A stretch of DNA of 37,952 nucleotides, from assembly GCF_000003605.2 (NCBI RefSeq), contig NW_003151753.1, positions 325,908 through 363,859 of the forward strand. Reading direction: 5' to 3'. Shown here piece after piece: positions 11,030 to 21,600 of the stretch. The notes beneath the pieces are model-generated. The model made no database searches, was not told the origin of the DNA, and saw only the letters and a program-made list of their open reading frames with translations. How positions within the stretch are numbered: the stretch's first letter is position 1; each line of letters begins with the position of its first letter. Made by a program: the position numbers and the translations under genes. The stretch is from Saccoglossus kowalevskii. Its lineage: Eukaryota > Hemichordata > Enteropneusta > Harrimaniidae.

Positions 11030-11675
11030 CGTGATTGATTGATTGATATAGTGTAGTTGTGATTAGTTGATATAGTGCAGTAGTTGTGATTGGTTGATAT
11101 AGTGCAGTACCTAGTTGTGATTGGTTGATGTAGTGTAGTAGTTGTGATGGATTGATATAAGGTAGTAGGTATGATTGGTTGATACAGTGAAGTAGTTGTG
11201 ATTGGTTGATGTAGTGTAGTAGTTGTGATTGATTGATATAGTGCAGTAGTTGTGATTGGTTGAGATAAGGTAGTAGGTGTGATTGGTTGATAAAGTGCAG
11301 CAGTTATGGTTGGCTGATAAAGTGCAGTGGTTGTGATTGGTTGATGTAGTGTAGTAGTTGTGATGGATTGATATAGTGCAGTAGTTGTGACTGGTTGATA
11401 CAAGGTAGTAGGTATGATTGGTTGATACAGTGAAGTAGTTGTGATTGGTTGATGTAGTGTAGTAGTTGGAATTGATTGATATAGTGCAGTAGTTGTGATT
11501 GGTTGATATAAGGTAGTAGGTGTGATTGGTTGATAAAGTGCAGTGGTTGTGATTGGTTTATATAGTGCAGTACCTAGTTGTGATTGGTTGATATAGTGCA
11601 GTAGTTGTGGTTGGTTGATAAAGTGCAGTTGTTGTAATTGGTTTATATAGTGCAGTAGTTGTGATTGGTTGATAG
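11030..11675. repeat. 27-bp minisatellite carrying an inverted CCAAT motif, about 24 units
   Basis: The consensus unit is TTGTGATTGGTTGATATAGT followed by GCAGTAG (27 nt). Units vary by point changes, and two carry a 4-nt insertion (CAGTACCTAGTTG). On the minus strand each typical unit reads AACCAATCAC, which fits the NF-Y/CCAAT-box consensus. The minus strand is open over 229 codons (10996-11685), but all three minus-strand readings of the unit lack stop codons, so the open frame needs no coding explanation. The array is 1.6-2.3 kb past the RING-gene stop and could lie in that gene's 3' region. Confidence 0.95.
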
Positions 11676-12005
11676 TGTCCAACAAGCTGTGATTTTGTCA
11701 ATCACACACTAAACAACCAGATCACTCCATTATGGAAAAAAAAACATGTACACTAATGTACATTCAGTTGTTGCCTTCTATTTAAAGATAAAGTGCAGAA
11801 AATGCTAATATTTTACCAGAAAACCAATCAATTGTACAACTATACATTTTTGCTACAATGAATTTGAAAAGCATGCTTAAATGGCAGGGATTGCAATTTC
11901 TGTATAAAAGTAAGTACATTACAGTAAGTACATAAAATAGTGTTTAATAAGTCAATTTGGTCTTTGTGGAAAGATACAAAACAAGTCTCCATACACTTTA
12001 AAGTT

Positions 12006-12240
12006 AAAAACACCTGACAGAGAGGGTTGGTCAGTACATAAGACATACAGAGAGTCTGTCTGTACATGGTACAGACAGAGAATCGGTCAGTACATGGACA
12101 GACAGAAAGCCTGTCAAGTACATGGACAGACAAAAGGTCGACCGGTCGGTCAGTCAGTCAGTCAGTAGGTCAGACGGTCGCCGGTACATGGAACGGTCAG
12201 AGGGTCGGTCGATACAAGAGACAGACAAAAAGCTGTTTGT
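12006..12240. repeat. Degenerate GGTCNGTC / GACAGACA repeat tract
   Basis: Loose units of GGTCAGTACATGGACAGACA recur, with a pure (GTCA)n stretch near 12148-12168 and GGTCGACCGGTCGGTC nearby. The purine/pyrimidine pattern is simple-sequence derived. Similar GACAGACGGACACACAGACGG wording appears inside the element at 34891-35822. Confidence 0.8.
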
Positions 12241-12393
12241 TACATGCAAGTAATGTTATCAATAAACAACTAAGTTACATGAAATGTCATCGTCATGGTA
12301 ACCACGAAGTGATAATTTCTAGAGGTGGAACCATTCTCATTGTGGAGATGGATTGGGTACAACATGCACAGACATTCATTGAAAACAAATATA

Positions 12394-12440
12394 TTAATAA
12401 ATAAATAAATAAATAAATAACTGAATAAATAATAAATAGA
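12394..12440 (+). repeat. (ATAA)n microsatellite
   Basis: About seven AAAT/ATAA repeats are followed by imperfect copies (CTGAATAAATAATAAATAGA). Confidence 0.9.
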
Positions 12441-13255
12441 CATTAAAGTTGTGTTGTCAACAAAATTCAGTCTGAAGTATTTGAAATGTCAAGTAATATA
12501 TGTACTTACAGTAAATGCAGCAGCAGCTATGACTTTCATTGTCGATACAATTCACAAATACAGTAACTTTCAGATTTTGATATTACTGGTAGTCAAGTTA
12601 CTCAAAATTGAAAGAGCTTTGAACTAAGTCTTGTTGACAATACAACTTTATGATGAAGCAAAAAACAGTGAGACAATGCTTGTTTAGGTATGTTTTCTAA
12701 TATATACACTGACCATGTCTTTGGAAGCTTTCAATATTCACTGCTCTACATGGTATAGATTTCTACTGGATGCTCTTCACAAGCAAACACTGATCTAAAC
12801 CATTACATCACATAAGGTCAATCAATTCAGTTTCATAGAGGTCTTTGGAAATTACTGCTAAGGTAATTTGTGAATAAATTGCTTATTGCTATATTAGGGT
12901 CACAGACCAAATATTATAGAAACATGATGTTACCGGTACATTACATGGATTCCAGAGTTAATACATGAAACTCTATGGGAAAGGTATAACATAATCCATT
13001 CAATCAGAAAATTTCTTCAGTTTTTTGGACACTCAATAATGAAACAATGTTTTTCAAATTAAAAAGGGGGGATACTTATTTCTTTCACTAATTTTCTCCA
13101 CGCTAATTACATCAACAATGAGACATGTTTTTCCATGAAATCTCTTGTGCATCTACGGGAAACTATTGATCAACCTTTTGTGAACTATTTTTCCACACAA
13201 AACATTCATCGTATATACATCGAGCGATCAAATCATACCAGTCATTTTGTTTTGT

Positions 13256-13444
13256 TTACAAAACTGGAAGACCAACTGACTGCTTCAATTTCAGTATTCT
13301 AGAGCGACAGATCACACATCTCAATGGTAGCATCTTTTGAGTGACTGCAACTTGTATTGTCTTCACAAAACACTTCCTACACACCACTTTGTGACCACAA
13401 GGGTATGTGTGCATGGTTGCCTTGGCACTGATGCATACAACACA
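13256..13444 (-). CDS. RING-finger (C3HC4) protein, terminal exon, probable E3 ubiquitin ligase
   Basis: Read on the minus strand, the acceptor CTTTTTTCAG is followed by 189 nt ending in TAA at 13256-13258. The 62 residues start CVVCISAKATMHTYPCGHK and contain VVCRKC and LRCVICR. The spacing is C-x2-C-x11-C-x-H-x3-C-x2-C-x17-C-x2-C, a complete C3HC4 RING with all eight zinc ligands. A short basic/hydrophobic tail (SRILKLKQSVGLPVL) ends the protein. RING domains of this type recruit an E2 and promote ubiquitin transfer, so an E3 ligase role is the natural inference. The C-terminal position resembles IAP- and Neuralized-type RINGs, but I do not recognise the specific orthologue. The 5' splice partner is most likely the exon at 14934-14996, because phase 0 matches on both sides. 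Confidence 0.88.
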   Translation of the reverse strand, partial: CVVCISAKATMHTYPCGHKVVCRKCFVKTIQVAVTQKMLPLRCVICRSRILKLKQSVGLPVL

Positions 13445-13539
13445 CTGAAAAAAGAACACATCACGTTTTGAGTGACACTGATAACAATATGCAGATATTT
13501 ATACTTAGTAAAGTAAAGTTGGATTACAGTGCAATGCGC

Positions 13540-13872
13540 CTCAAAAATCAAGAGCTATGCGGCGAGGGTGCAGCAAAAGCTAGCCCGGCAAGCAGGATGG
13601 CGCAGTGAAAAACTAGCCTTGAATTTGCGTGGGTGCGTCGAATTTGCATAGGTGTGCCAGATTAAAAGAGGCCAGCCCATTCAAAAGCATGCACCATGGT
13701 GTTAGCAGGTCGGCGTGCTGCTTTTCTAAAGAAAGTTTATTTTTTTCACTATTTAAACTTTGTGAAGTAATGCAGCTCTTGGGAAATGCGTGGACTCTAA
13801 AATTAAGGTCCTTGGGATAAATTACGTGACTAGTACTCTAGTAGAGCGTGTACAGTACACGAGCGTACATAC
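13540..13872. other. GC-richer, GTAC-rich insert in the last RING-gene intron
   Basis: This part of the intron is absent from the otherwise matching copy at 16987-17155. That copy jumps from ATGCGC (13539) straight to TTACGTACAGTACAG (about 13873). The segment is richer in G+C than its surroundings (GCGGCGAGGGTGCAGC, GGTCGGCGTGC) and ends in a cluster of GTAC/ACGT palindromes. It has no terminal repeats obvious enough to call it a transposon. Confidence 0.5.
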
Positions 13873-14055
13873 GCTTACGTACAGTACAGTCCAAAAATAA
13901 GTTCAAGTTGGCCATCAGCTTGCATTGTCTTTTTGTAATGCTGTATTACAGTACATGTATAGTCTCAACTCCAAAGGCTCTGAACTGGTTTTGCCTCTCC
14001 ATTAAAAACTTATAATTTTTAAAGTGGATATTTTTGTCATCAATAATGTCATAAT

Positions 14056-14281
14056 GTGATGATTTGGGGCTACGGTGTAAGTTTAGTTATTTGCATAATG
14101 ATATTTCAACATTGTTTGGAACATCTCGTACGGACTTGCACTCAGTTTCAGGCTGAGCAGTTGAGTAATAAACATCTTAGTTAAAAGTGCTTCTCTCCAG
14201 TGTGTGATTCTCCTACTGGATTTGGTGACCAATACTCACTTGGTTCACTCAACTGTGAGAAGTCAGTTCTCAGTTTACACA
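14056..14281 (+). mobile_element. LTR-like retroelement fragment, copy 1
   Basis: It is closely similar to 35842-36068 over about 225 bp: GTTTAGTTATTTGCATAATG, a GAG(C/T)AATAAACA poly(A)-signal block, CTCTCCAGTG, then GGATTTGGTGACCAATACTC. The order of a promoter-like region, AATAAA, a short segment and TTGGTGACC (resembling a tRNA primer-binding site of gypsy-type elements) suggests an LTR plus the start of the internal region. No protein-coding part remains. It lies in the RING-gene intron. Confidence 0.5.
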
Positions 14282-14933
14282 TATTCACCTACATGTATGT
14301 TACTAATATGTAACTATAAAGTTTACTATTCCTGCAATAACTGTATTAACTACTGTGGACTTTCCATATGAATAACAGAATGTAGCTCAGTTCAGAGATT
14401 TCATTAGCATTTTTGTGTAGCAAGTCACTATGAGAAAATAAACAAGCAGCCTGTCGGCTGAGATAGCTCTGCTGCTAGCAATGCACATTTCAATTAAAGA
14501 ACAGAAGATATCATTAGAAACAAGAAGTCGAAAATATCACGTTTTACCAAAAATAACAAAATATTCACCAAAATTAGAGAATTGAAGATATCATCATGAA
14601 ATCTAAGAGAGGTCTACCCAAGGTACATATACACCAAGTATCAAAGCATTCAGGCTTGTAGTTGTCAAGAAGAAGTCGAAAAAGTAAAACATTGACATGA
14701 ACGAAGACGACGGACAGCGACTGACAATCACTCATATGATAAGCTCCGCTCGACAAAGTTGACAGTGGAGCTAGTAAATATATTCTGTACACAAATAGAA
14801 TCCCTTTTTCTACTTAACTGGTGTCCCTATCTGATATTCAGGGTCTGGGAAGCAAAATATGGGCTTTATTACGCAATCCTTACAGCACACAAATTATGTA
14901 TTGTAGTGAGATTATTCAGAGATAGCATCTTAC

Positions 14934-14996
14934 CTCATCATCATCAGTTGTGGATTTTTCAACATCATACCTTTCTAATTTCTGTAATAATTTCTC
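14934..14996 (-). CDS. RING-finger protein, penultimate exon (acidic linker)
   Basis: On the minus strand TTCATTACAG precedes 63 nt that end at the donor GAG|GTAAGA. The exon is exactly 21 codons, phase 0 at both ends: EKLLQKLERYDV, then EKSTTDDDE. It joins in frame to CVVC of the RING exon, giving a helical, charged stretch followed by an acidic run just before the first zinc ligand, a common arrangement. Good splice sites at both ends, matching phases and correct orientation support it, although it is short and has no independent homology evidence. The upstream exon should also end in phase 0. It may lie in the assembly gap or at an unrecognised site further right. Confidence 0.7.
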
Positions 14997-15009
14997 CTGT
15001 AATGAATTA

Positions 15010-15996
15010 AGAAAAAAATATGTATTAAAAGTTATGACACATGTATATTTGTTTATCAGCTGTTACATAATCCTAAGTGAAAAGAAATACAGTTTTATTT
15101 GTTGTACGTGACACCATAATCATACAATTAATCATTTAAGCAGCAGAATGTCAAATGTTGTCTCTAATGTTGATCCATTTCGGTGATTACAATGTTACAA
15201 AACTGATAACAATTGGAACAAATAACAGTTAGAAACATATTACAGAATTCTGAACAGTTGAGACAACTTTTTTGGTCAGTTGTAATGACTGTAAAATAGA
15301 TTTTACAAAAGACTTGTTAAATACATGATTGAAAATAAATATTCTCAGTGTTAAAGCACTGATGTTGATGCACGGGCAGTGATAACTGGGTCATCACACT
15401 CAATCAGTATACTTACTAGTTTTCTATAAAGTGTGTTAAGTTTAAACAAAGCCACAAGAAATGATGTTGATTTAATAGTTTTATGTCATACATGATCATT
15501 GATTTGAAAAAAGTTGATGATTGATTAGGATTGATTTTTTTGGAATATTTTGACAGCTGTGATAGTGCTCATGACATTAATTAATAGGGTTGAACATTAA
15601 TACAATATAGTAAACCAATAAGTCACAAGCTTCTACTGGCTCTGACCTAGTCCTAGAGAGACCATTTTTTGTAATTTGAGCAATGAATTTGCTGATGAAG
15701 TGCACAAGACTCGCAGATAGCATAAAAATATTATGAGTAATATGTCTGGACGCAGTGATATAAGGCACATGCAATTATCTGGGATGAGCCTTAGTATAGT
15801 AACTGGATACATTATTAAGACATATGGGAAGTGCCAATATCGGTGGAACTATATCAACTGGAGAGAGTTGTAGATGGTATAGTAAATTATCTAGATGGAT
15901 ATGTGGCTAAATACCATTGCAAATGACATGTACATTATCTAGACAGGATAAGTTCTGATTTTGGGCACAATACTAATACATATGAAAAGTCCATGC
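15010..15996. other. Probable RING-gene intron or flank, no feature seen
   Basis: AT-rich DNA between the RING exon and the gap. No exon with convincing borders is visible. The open frame at 15577-15774 (minus) lacks support. Confidence 0.5.
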
Positions 15997-16960
15997 NNNN
16001 NNNNNNNNNNNNNNNNNNNNNNNNNNNNNNNNNNNNNNNNNNNNNNNNNNNNNNNNNNNNNNNNNNNNNNNNNNNNNNNNNNNNNNNNNNNNNNNNNNNN
16101 NNNNNNNNNNNNNNNNNNNNNNNNNNNNNNNNNNNNNNNNNNNNNNNNNNNNNNNNNNNNNNNNNNNNNNNNNNNNNNNNNNNNNNNNNNNNNNNNNNNN
16201 NNNNNNNNNNNNNNNNNNNNNNNNNNNNNNNNNNNNNNNNNNNNNNNNNNNNNNNNNNNNNNNNNNNNNNNNNNNNNNNNNNNNNNNNNNNNNNNNNNNN
16301 NNNNNNNNNNNNNNNNNNNNNNNNNNNNNNNNNNNNNNNNNNNNNNNNNNNNNNNNNNNNNNNNNNNNNNNNNNNNNNNNNNNNNNNNNNNNNNNNNNNN
16401 NNNNNNNNNNNNNNNNNNNNNNNNNNNNNNNNNNNNNNNNNNNNNNNNNNNNNNNNNNNNNNNNNNNNNNNNNNNNNNNNNNNNNNNNNNNNNNNNNNNN
16501 NNNNNNNNNNNNNNNNNNNNNNNNNNNNNNNNNNNNNNNNNNNNNNNNNNNNNNNNNNNNNNNNNNNNNNNNNNNNNNNNNNNNNNNNNNNNNNNNNNNN
16601 NNNNNNNNNNNNNNNNNNNNNNNNNNNNNNNNNNNNNNNNNNNNNNNNNNNNNNNNNNNNNNNNNNNNNNNNNNNNNNNNNNNNNNNNNNNNNNNNNNNN
16701 NNNNNNNNNNNNNNNNNNNNNNNNNNNNNNNNNNNNNNNNNNNNNNNNNNNNNNNNNNNNNNNNNNNNNNNNNNNNNNNNNNNNNNNNNNNNNNNNNNNN
16801 NNNNNNNNNNNNNNNNNNNNNNNNNNNNNNNNNNNNNNNNNNNNNNNNNNNNNNNNNNNNNNNNNNNNNNNNNNNNNNNNNNNNNNNNNNNNNNNNNNNN
16901 NNNNNNNNNNNNNNNNNNNNNNNNNNNNNNNNNNNNNNNNNNNNNNNNNNNNNNNNNNNN
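15997..16960. other. Assembly gap (964 N)
   Basis: This is a run of N. All long open frames spanning it are artefacts of N. The right edge falls immediately before a second copy of the RING exon border. Confidence 1.
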
Positions 16961-16986
16961 AAGTATTAAACAAACATGTAACATGT

Positions 16987-17155
16987 ATGGTTGCCTTGGC
17001 ATTTAATGCATACAACACACTGAAAAAAGAACACATCACGTTTTGAATGACACTGATAAGAATATGCAGATATTTACATGTATGTTAGATCTTTCATAGT
17101 AAGGTTGGATTACGTCATGCGCTTACGTACAGTACAGTCCAAAAATAACTATGGA
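16987..17155 (-). pseudogene. Decayed partial duplicate of the RING exon and its upstream intron
   Basis: 16987-17060 matches 13412-13485 almost base for base, including the acceptor (CTTTTTTCAG) and the first codons (TGTGTTGTATGCAT). The exon part gains one base (ATTAAATGCC against ATCAGTGCC), which shifts the frame, and similarity stops about 33 nt into the exon, before the second pair of zinc ligands. Similarity resumes from GGTTGGATTAC to ATGCGC, then continues with TTACGTACAGTACAGTCC, skipping about 330 bp present in the first copy. It cannot encode a RING. It is either a small segmental duplicate or an assembly (haplotype) artefact at the gap edge. Confidence 0.8.
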
Positions 17156-17564
17156 GGAGCCAGGAATCCCGTCTACAACATTTGTATAAACTACTACGAT
17201 AGTATTGGTTTAACAAACTTTTATACTAACATTATTCAATTGTCAAAGTGTTTCATACTTTAATATGTTAACCTTAAAACACATTTATACAAAAATGAAT
17301 GACATATACAAAGACATTTGAGAGGAAGTCCTTGTCAGGAATGGGCAAACAATATTCACCCACTCTTTAATATGTTTATTCATTTGTGTGCAACGTAATG
17401 AAAAAAAACACCTGAAAAACTGCAATCACTGTATTAAATTCAAATCTGAAGTAAAATGCTCTAATTATTTAAGTGCACAGGCGTCGTGAATCTATTCTCA
17501 CTAACTGATCAAAGTGTTTTATTTTGTTGTTGTTACAATGAGAGTGAAATCTGTACATAATGAA

Positions 17565-18075
17565 TGTTGACGAACAAGTTTAATGGCCTCCGTGGGGCAT
17601 TCACAGTGTAATTATACTGAGTGTTGATGGTTGCATAGAATGAGTTTAAATCATTAAGTGTGTTTGACAAAGGTCTCCACAAGGCATTCACACTGAAAAT
17701 CCATGATACGTTGATGGCTAAAACAAATTGAATCTACAGTGTGATAGAGGTCCCTATGGGCCCTACCCCGAAATTCTACTGTACATTGATGATTAGAATG
17801 AGTTGAATGTACAGTGTGCTAGAGTTCCCCACGGGCCCTACTCTGGAATTCTACTGTAAGTCGATGATTAGAATGAGTTGAATCCACAGTGTGCTAGAGG
17901 TCCCCACGGGCCATACCCTGAAATTCTACTGTATGTCGATGATTAGAATCTAGTGTGTCAGAGGTCCCTATGGACCCTACCTTGAAATTCTACTATATGT
18001 CGATTAGAATGAGTTGAATCTACAGTGTGCTAGAGGTCCCTATTGGCCATACCCCAAAATTCTATTGTATGGTGA
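17565..18075. repeat. Tandem repeat, unit about 75 bp
   Basis: The recurring block is GTGTGCTAGAGGTCCC(C/T)A, then GGGCC(C/A)TACCC, GAAATTCTACTGTA and GATGATTAGAATGAGTTGAA. Starts near 17739, 17814, 17889, 17953 and 18025 give spacings of 75, 75, 64 and 72 bp. Two more degenerate units are seen at 17583-17738. No coding frame is kept. Confidence 0.9.
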
Positions 18076-18484
18076 TCAGCATGTGACTTATACATGTTTA
18101 GCTTCAAAAAAATGATTATCTGTGTCACCCATAGAATGTACAACAAGAGAAGTTTGTAATATACAAGACAAAAATCAATACGAATACATTTGTATTTTGT
18201 TTATTTTAATTGGCACATTACTCTAGTTAAACGACATTGTCATACAATATAATTGAATGCATACAGTACCTACATGGACTACCAACAGGAACATAAAAGA
18301 CGAAAAAATATTAAATAATTCAACCAACTAGTAGTGCGACTTTGTTGAATGGCAGATGAACAGATTCAATTCCAGTCTTGTTTTGTAGTTTAATGTGTCT
18401 TTAAAAATGGGAAATCACATTATACAAGAACCCAGCGACACATTAAAATCCAATCAGTACATATCATCCTAATTTCCTTTGTAT

Positions 18485-18615
18485 CTATTACCCCCTGGGG
18501 TGAGATAATGGAGAAGAATGAGATGGCCAAGTTATCTCAGCACGACAATGCTGCTCAATTGATAACGCCATCACTATTCTCGCATTCACGAAATAAATCT
18601 AATTTTCCGTAAGTG
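18485..18615. other. Unassigned denser segment: candidate conserved element or small exon
   Basis: In an AT-rich desert this segment has markedly more balanced composition. It contains GGAGAAGAATGAGATGGCCA and motifs such as CAATTGATAA. On the plus strand a 34-codon frame from ATG 18508 (MEKNEMAKLSQHDN...) runs to TTTTCC|GTAAGT, an excellent donor at 18609, but no convincing acceptor lies upstream. It could be a first exon, a conserved regulatory element, or chance. Confidence 0.25.
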
Positions 18616-21600
18616 ACACAACACAGTGCCAATTTCACTTGGAAATTACAGCCAATCAATACTATATATTTCTGGCAGTTTTAAATTATGACTTTCTTGT
18701 TAAGATGACATCCTCGACAGCAAGTAATTTTAATTGTTTTCTATAATGATTTTTCCCACAATACAGTAACAATGTTTATAACAAGTACACACATACATGT
18801 ATGCAATAACAAGTCTATGGGTGTTGTGGAATCAAAATCTGTGCCCAAAAAAAGTTAATTTTGCATATCTGCATTTCTAATACATACTTCTAAGCATACA
18901 CTTCTCCAGTAAATCCAGAAGATATACATTAAATTTAGATCAATTCTTTCAAAACTACTGTATGCCAGAATTGAACAGGGTACTAGTTGAAATTATAGTT
19001 AACAATGATACTCACTTTAAACATATTTTTATGGGAAGGCAAAGCCAGCTAAGAGTCTGGTTTTGAAGTTATACCTACTCTATACTTTACATAGCATTAT
19101 TGTGCATTGTACGAATAGAGGAAATGTATTGCATATACTTCTACTAGAAGTGTTTTTATAGAGTACCGTAGATCAGTTTTATACACAAACAAAAACATGT
19201 TCTCTATAAGAATTGAAATAACATTTTTTTGTAAACATTAATACATTTTCTTTAGGGTAAAATATATTCAAAAATAAATTAAATAATATTAAAACTGCTA
19301 ATTTTAATAGATTTATAATTATGCGTTAAATAATTTTAATTATGCATTAAATAATACAAAATGTATGATTTGTAATACAGAATGTGGGCAGGACTATACA
19401 TAGATAATGTCTACACATCAATGCAAATTACAGTCTCAATCTTACATCATATGACAAGGGGTTCCTTATTTAAAAGCAGGCGTACCATATATTAGAAGCT
19501 GCATCCTTAATAAAGTCACACCCATACTTTTCGAACAATTGAGAACCAAAAATTCATCATTTCTCATATGTGTACATGCTCTAATAGAACCCGCATCCCC
19601 TCTGTTGCATTGTAACATTTTAATAGAAGCCAGGGTTTCTAATTTACAGTACTTTACCTGAGAATTTAAAAATATATATTTTTGTTGCAATAATTGATTT
19701 ACATGTACCTGACAAAAATGTTGTTATTCACATTTTCCCCAAATTGTTTCACCTTTTGTGGTCATGGTAACATTCCTTCTCTACCGGTATTCTCATTTTC
19801 TATCTTCATAATCCTGCTCACATCCTAGTTTCTACATGTAAATGTGGAACCCCTAATAATTCGCAAGCACCAAATGTTTGAAAACAAGCAGGTTATAACA
19901 CCTAGTTCAGTGTGTGTTTTCTTCAGTTTTTTTTAATTCATGTTGCTACATCGTCTAGGGAAATCAACGTGTACAGGACAGGATTTATCAAATAATTATT
20001 GTCCTTAGTTGCTAACCAGCACTGGGTCCCAGTAGACTTAACCTAACACTACATGTGAATACATATAAAAATACCATTCAGTACAAAGATGAAAAATAAA
20101 AAACAAACGTGGATTAGACATTTAATCACTTTAGTAGAGGAATTTTATAAAGATAGTGGTTATTAGATTTTAAATTATTTTCCTCTATGTTATTTGTTTG
20201 GTTTATTGGCAGAAATGTTCATTAAAAAACTCATCATCATCATCATTAATTATCCACTAAATAGAAGGTTAATGTCATTCATTCTTCACTTATATTTAAA
20301 AGGATCAGAAACCATATTCACGCACGGGCCGTCATGCATGATATTCAAAATGTGCACGTTGGTTTTTTTTTTTTTTGTTAAACTAAAATTTTAGAAAGAA
20401 TAATTCTATTTTCAACAAAAATCTGAATAAAAGTACAATTTTTATGGGGTAAAACAAATGACCAGAATTTTTTTTTGTGTAAGGAAGATTATTTTGTGTT
20501 TCTCTATGATGTACAGCACATGTAGTTTACATCAAAATTCACAAAGTGGAGTTGTTCTTTAGCCTACTTGAAAAAACATAAACGTGTTGAGGCACCCCCA
20601 AACAAACTATAGTCTCATACATTTTGTTTTTGATGTTAATTTGTCATTTTTGTTGGCACGCACCACAAGCAATTAAAATACAACCAAAGCATTTGTTGAA
20701 GTTGTTAGCTTAGATGAATTAATACACTATACATGTACACGCACACTCAAGTGAGACGTAACTTTGAATGAAACGCATACAGTGTTGGAGGCCGTCGATC
20801 AATTTTAGTCTAATAATAAGGTTTTTGTGATTTAATGGTTTTCTGAAGGACATTTCACGACTTTTAATGAAATGTTTGGTTTTCCCAGACTCAAGAAATT
20901 CATAATTTCGTCTAATGAATCAAAGTTTGAGAAAAACATTTTTATTAATGATTAACTTATGGTTGCACCTTTTATATTATATGTTGCACCTTTTTTATTA
21001 CTCTTTTTGTTACATACATAATGAAGACAGACATAAATGGTTTTCTGAAATCAATATGTTACTTTATATATTAAGCAATCAATTAGAACACAATAAATTT
21101 CAACATTATTAAAGAAAGTGCCAGTCTGACGCCTGTTATCTATTATTATAGAATGATCATAGAAAATGTAGATGTACATTGTAAAATATAATAAATCTTT
21201 AAAAAAAATGATCACTGAGATCTCGCTAAGAGTGAGAAAACAATGAGACTTGTTTTTGTCACACTGTTCTCATGACCTGTGTAACTATGGTATTTAGATT
21301 CAATGATGGAAGAAAATTTGAAAGGCATGAAACATCTTATGGCTTGCGCACTCTCAGTGTCTCAGTAAAATATAAATTTCCTGAATTTTTGCCAAGTTAT
21401 TTGACAGGTGATTTGAAGAACAAAAGAATATAGATATAACTCAAACTATAGTTTTTGATTTATAAATTCAGTTTTACGCTTTTTGACCAATTTCAATTCA
21501 AAATGGCCGCCTAGAGCTCAATTCAAAATGGTTGCCTAGAGTATAAATCCATGAGAAAATCATGACGTCACTCAAGAAAACAAGTTTGTGTAATTCCTCC

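Noticed and set aside
10996-11685. 229-codon minus-strand open frame with YQPITTTAL repeats
   Set aside because: It is wholly a 27-bp minisatellite whose unit lacks stops in all three minus-strand frames. Frame changes inside the array do not close it, so openness is no evidence of coding.
12066-12404. 112-codon plus-strand open frame
   Set aside because: The first half is the GACAGACA/GGTC repeat tract and the end runs into an ATAA microsatellite.
15935-17046. Long open frames of 337-366 codons on both strands
   Set aside because: Nearly all residues are X from the run of N. Only a few flanking codons are real.
17138-17171. Plus-strand start MEEPGIPSTTF followed by GTATAA
   Set aside because: It is only 11 codons with a weak donor, in a region partly duplicated from the RING intron. 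No downstream exon was found.
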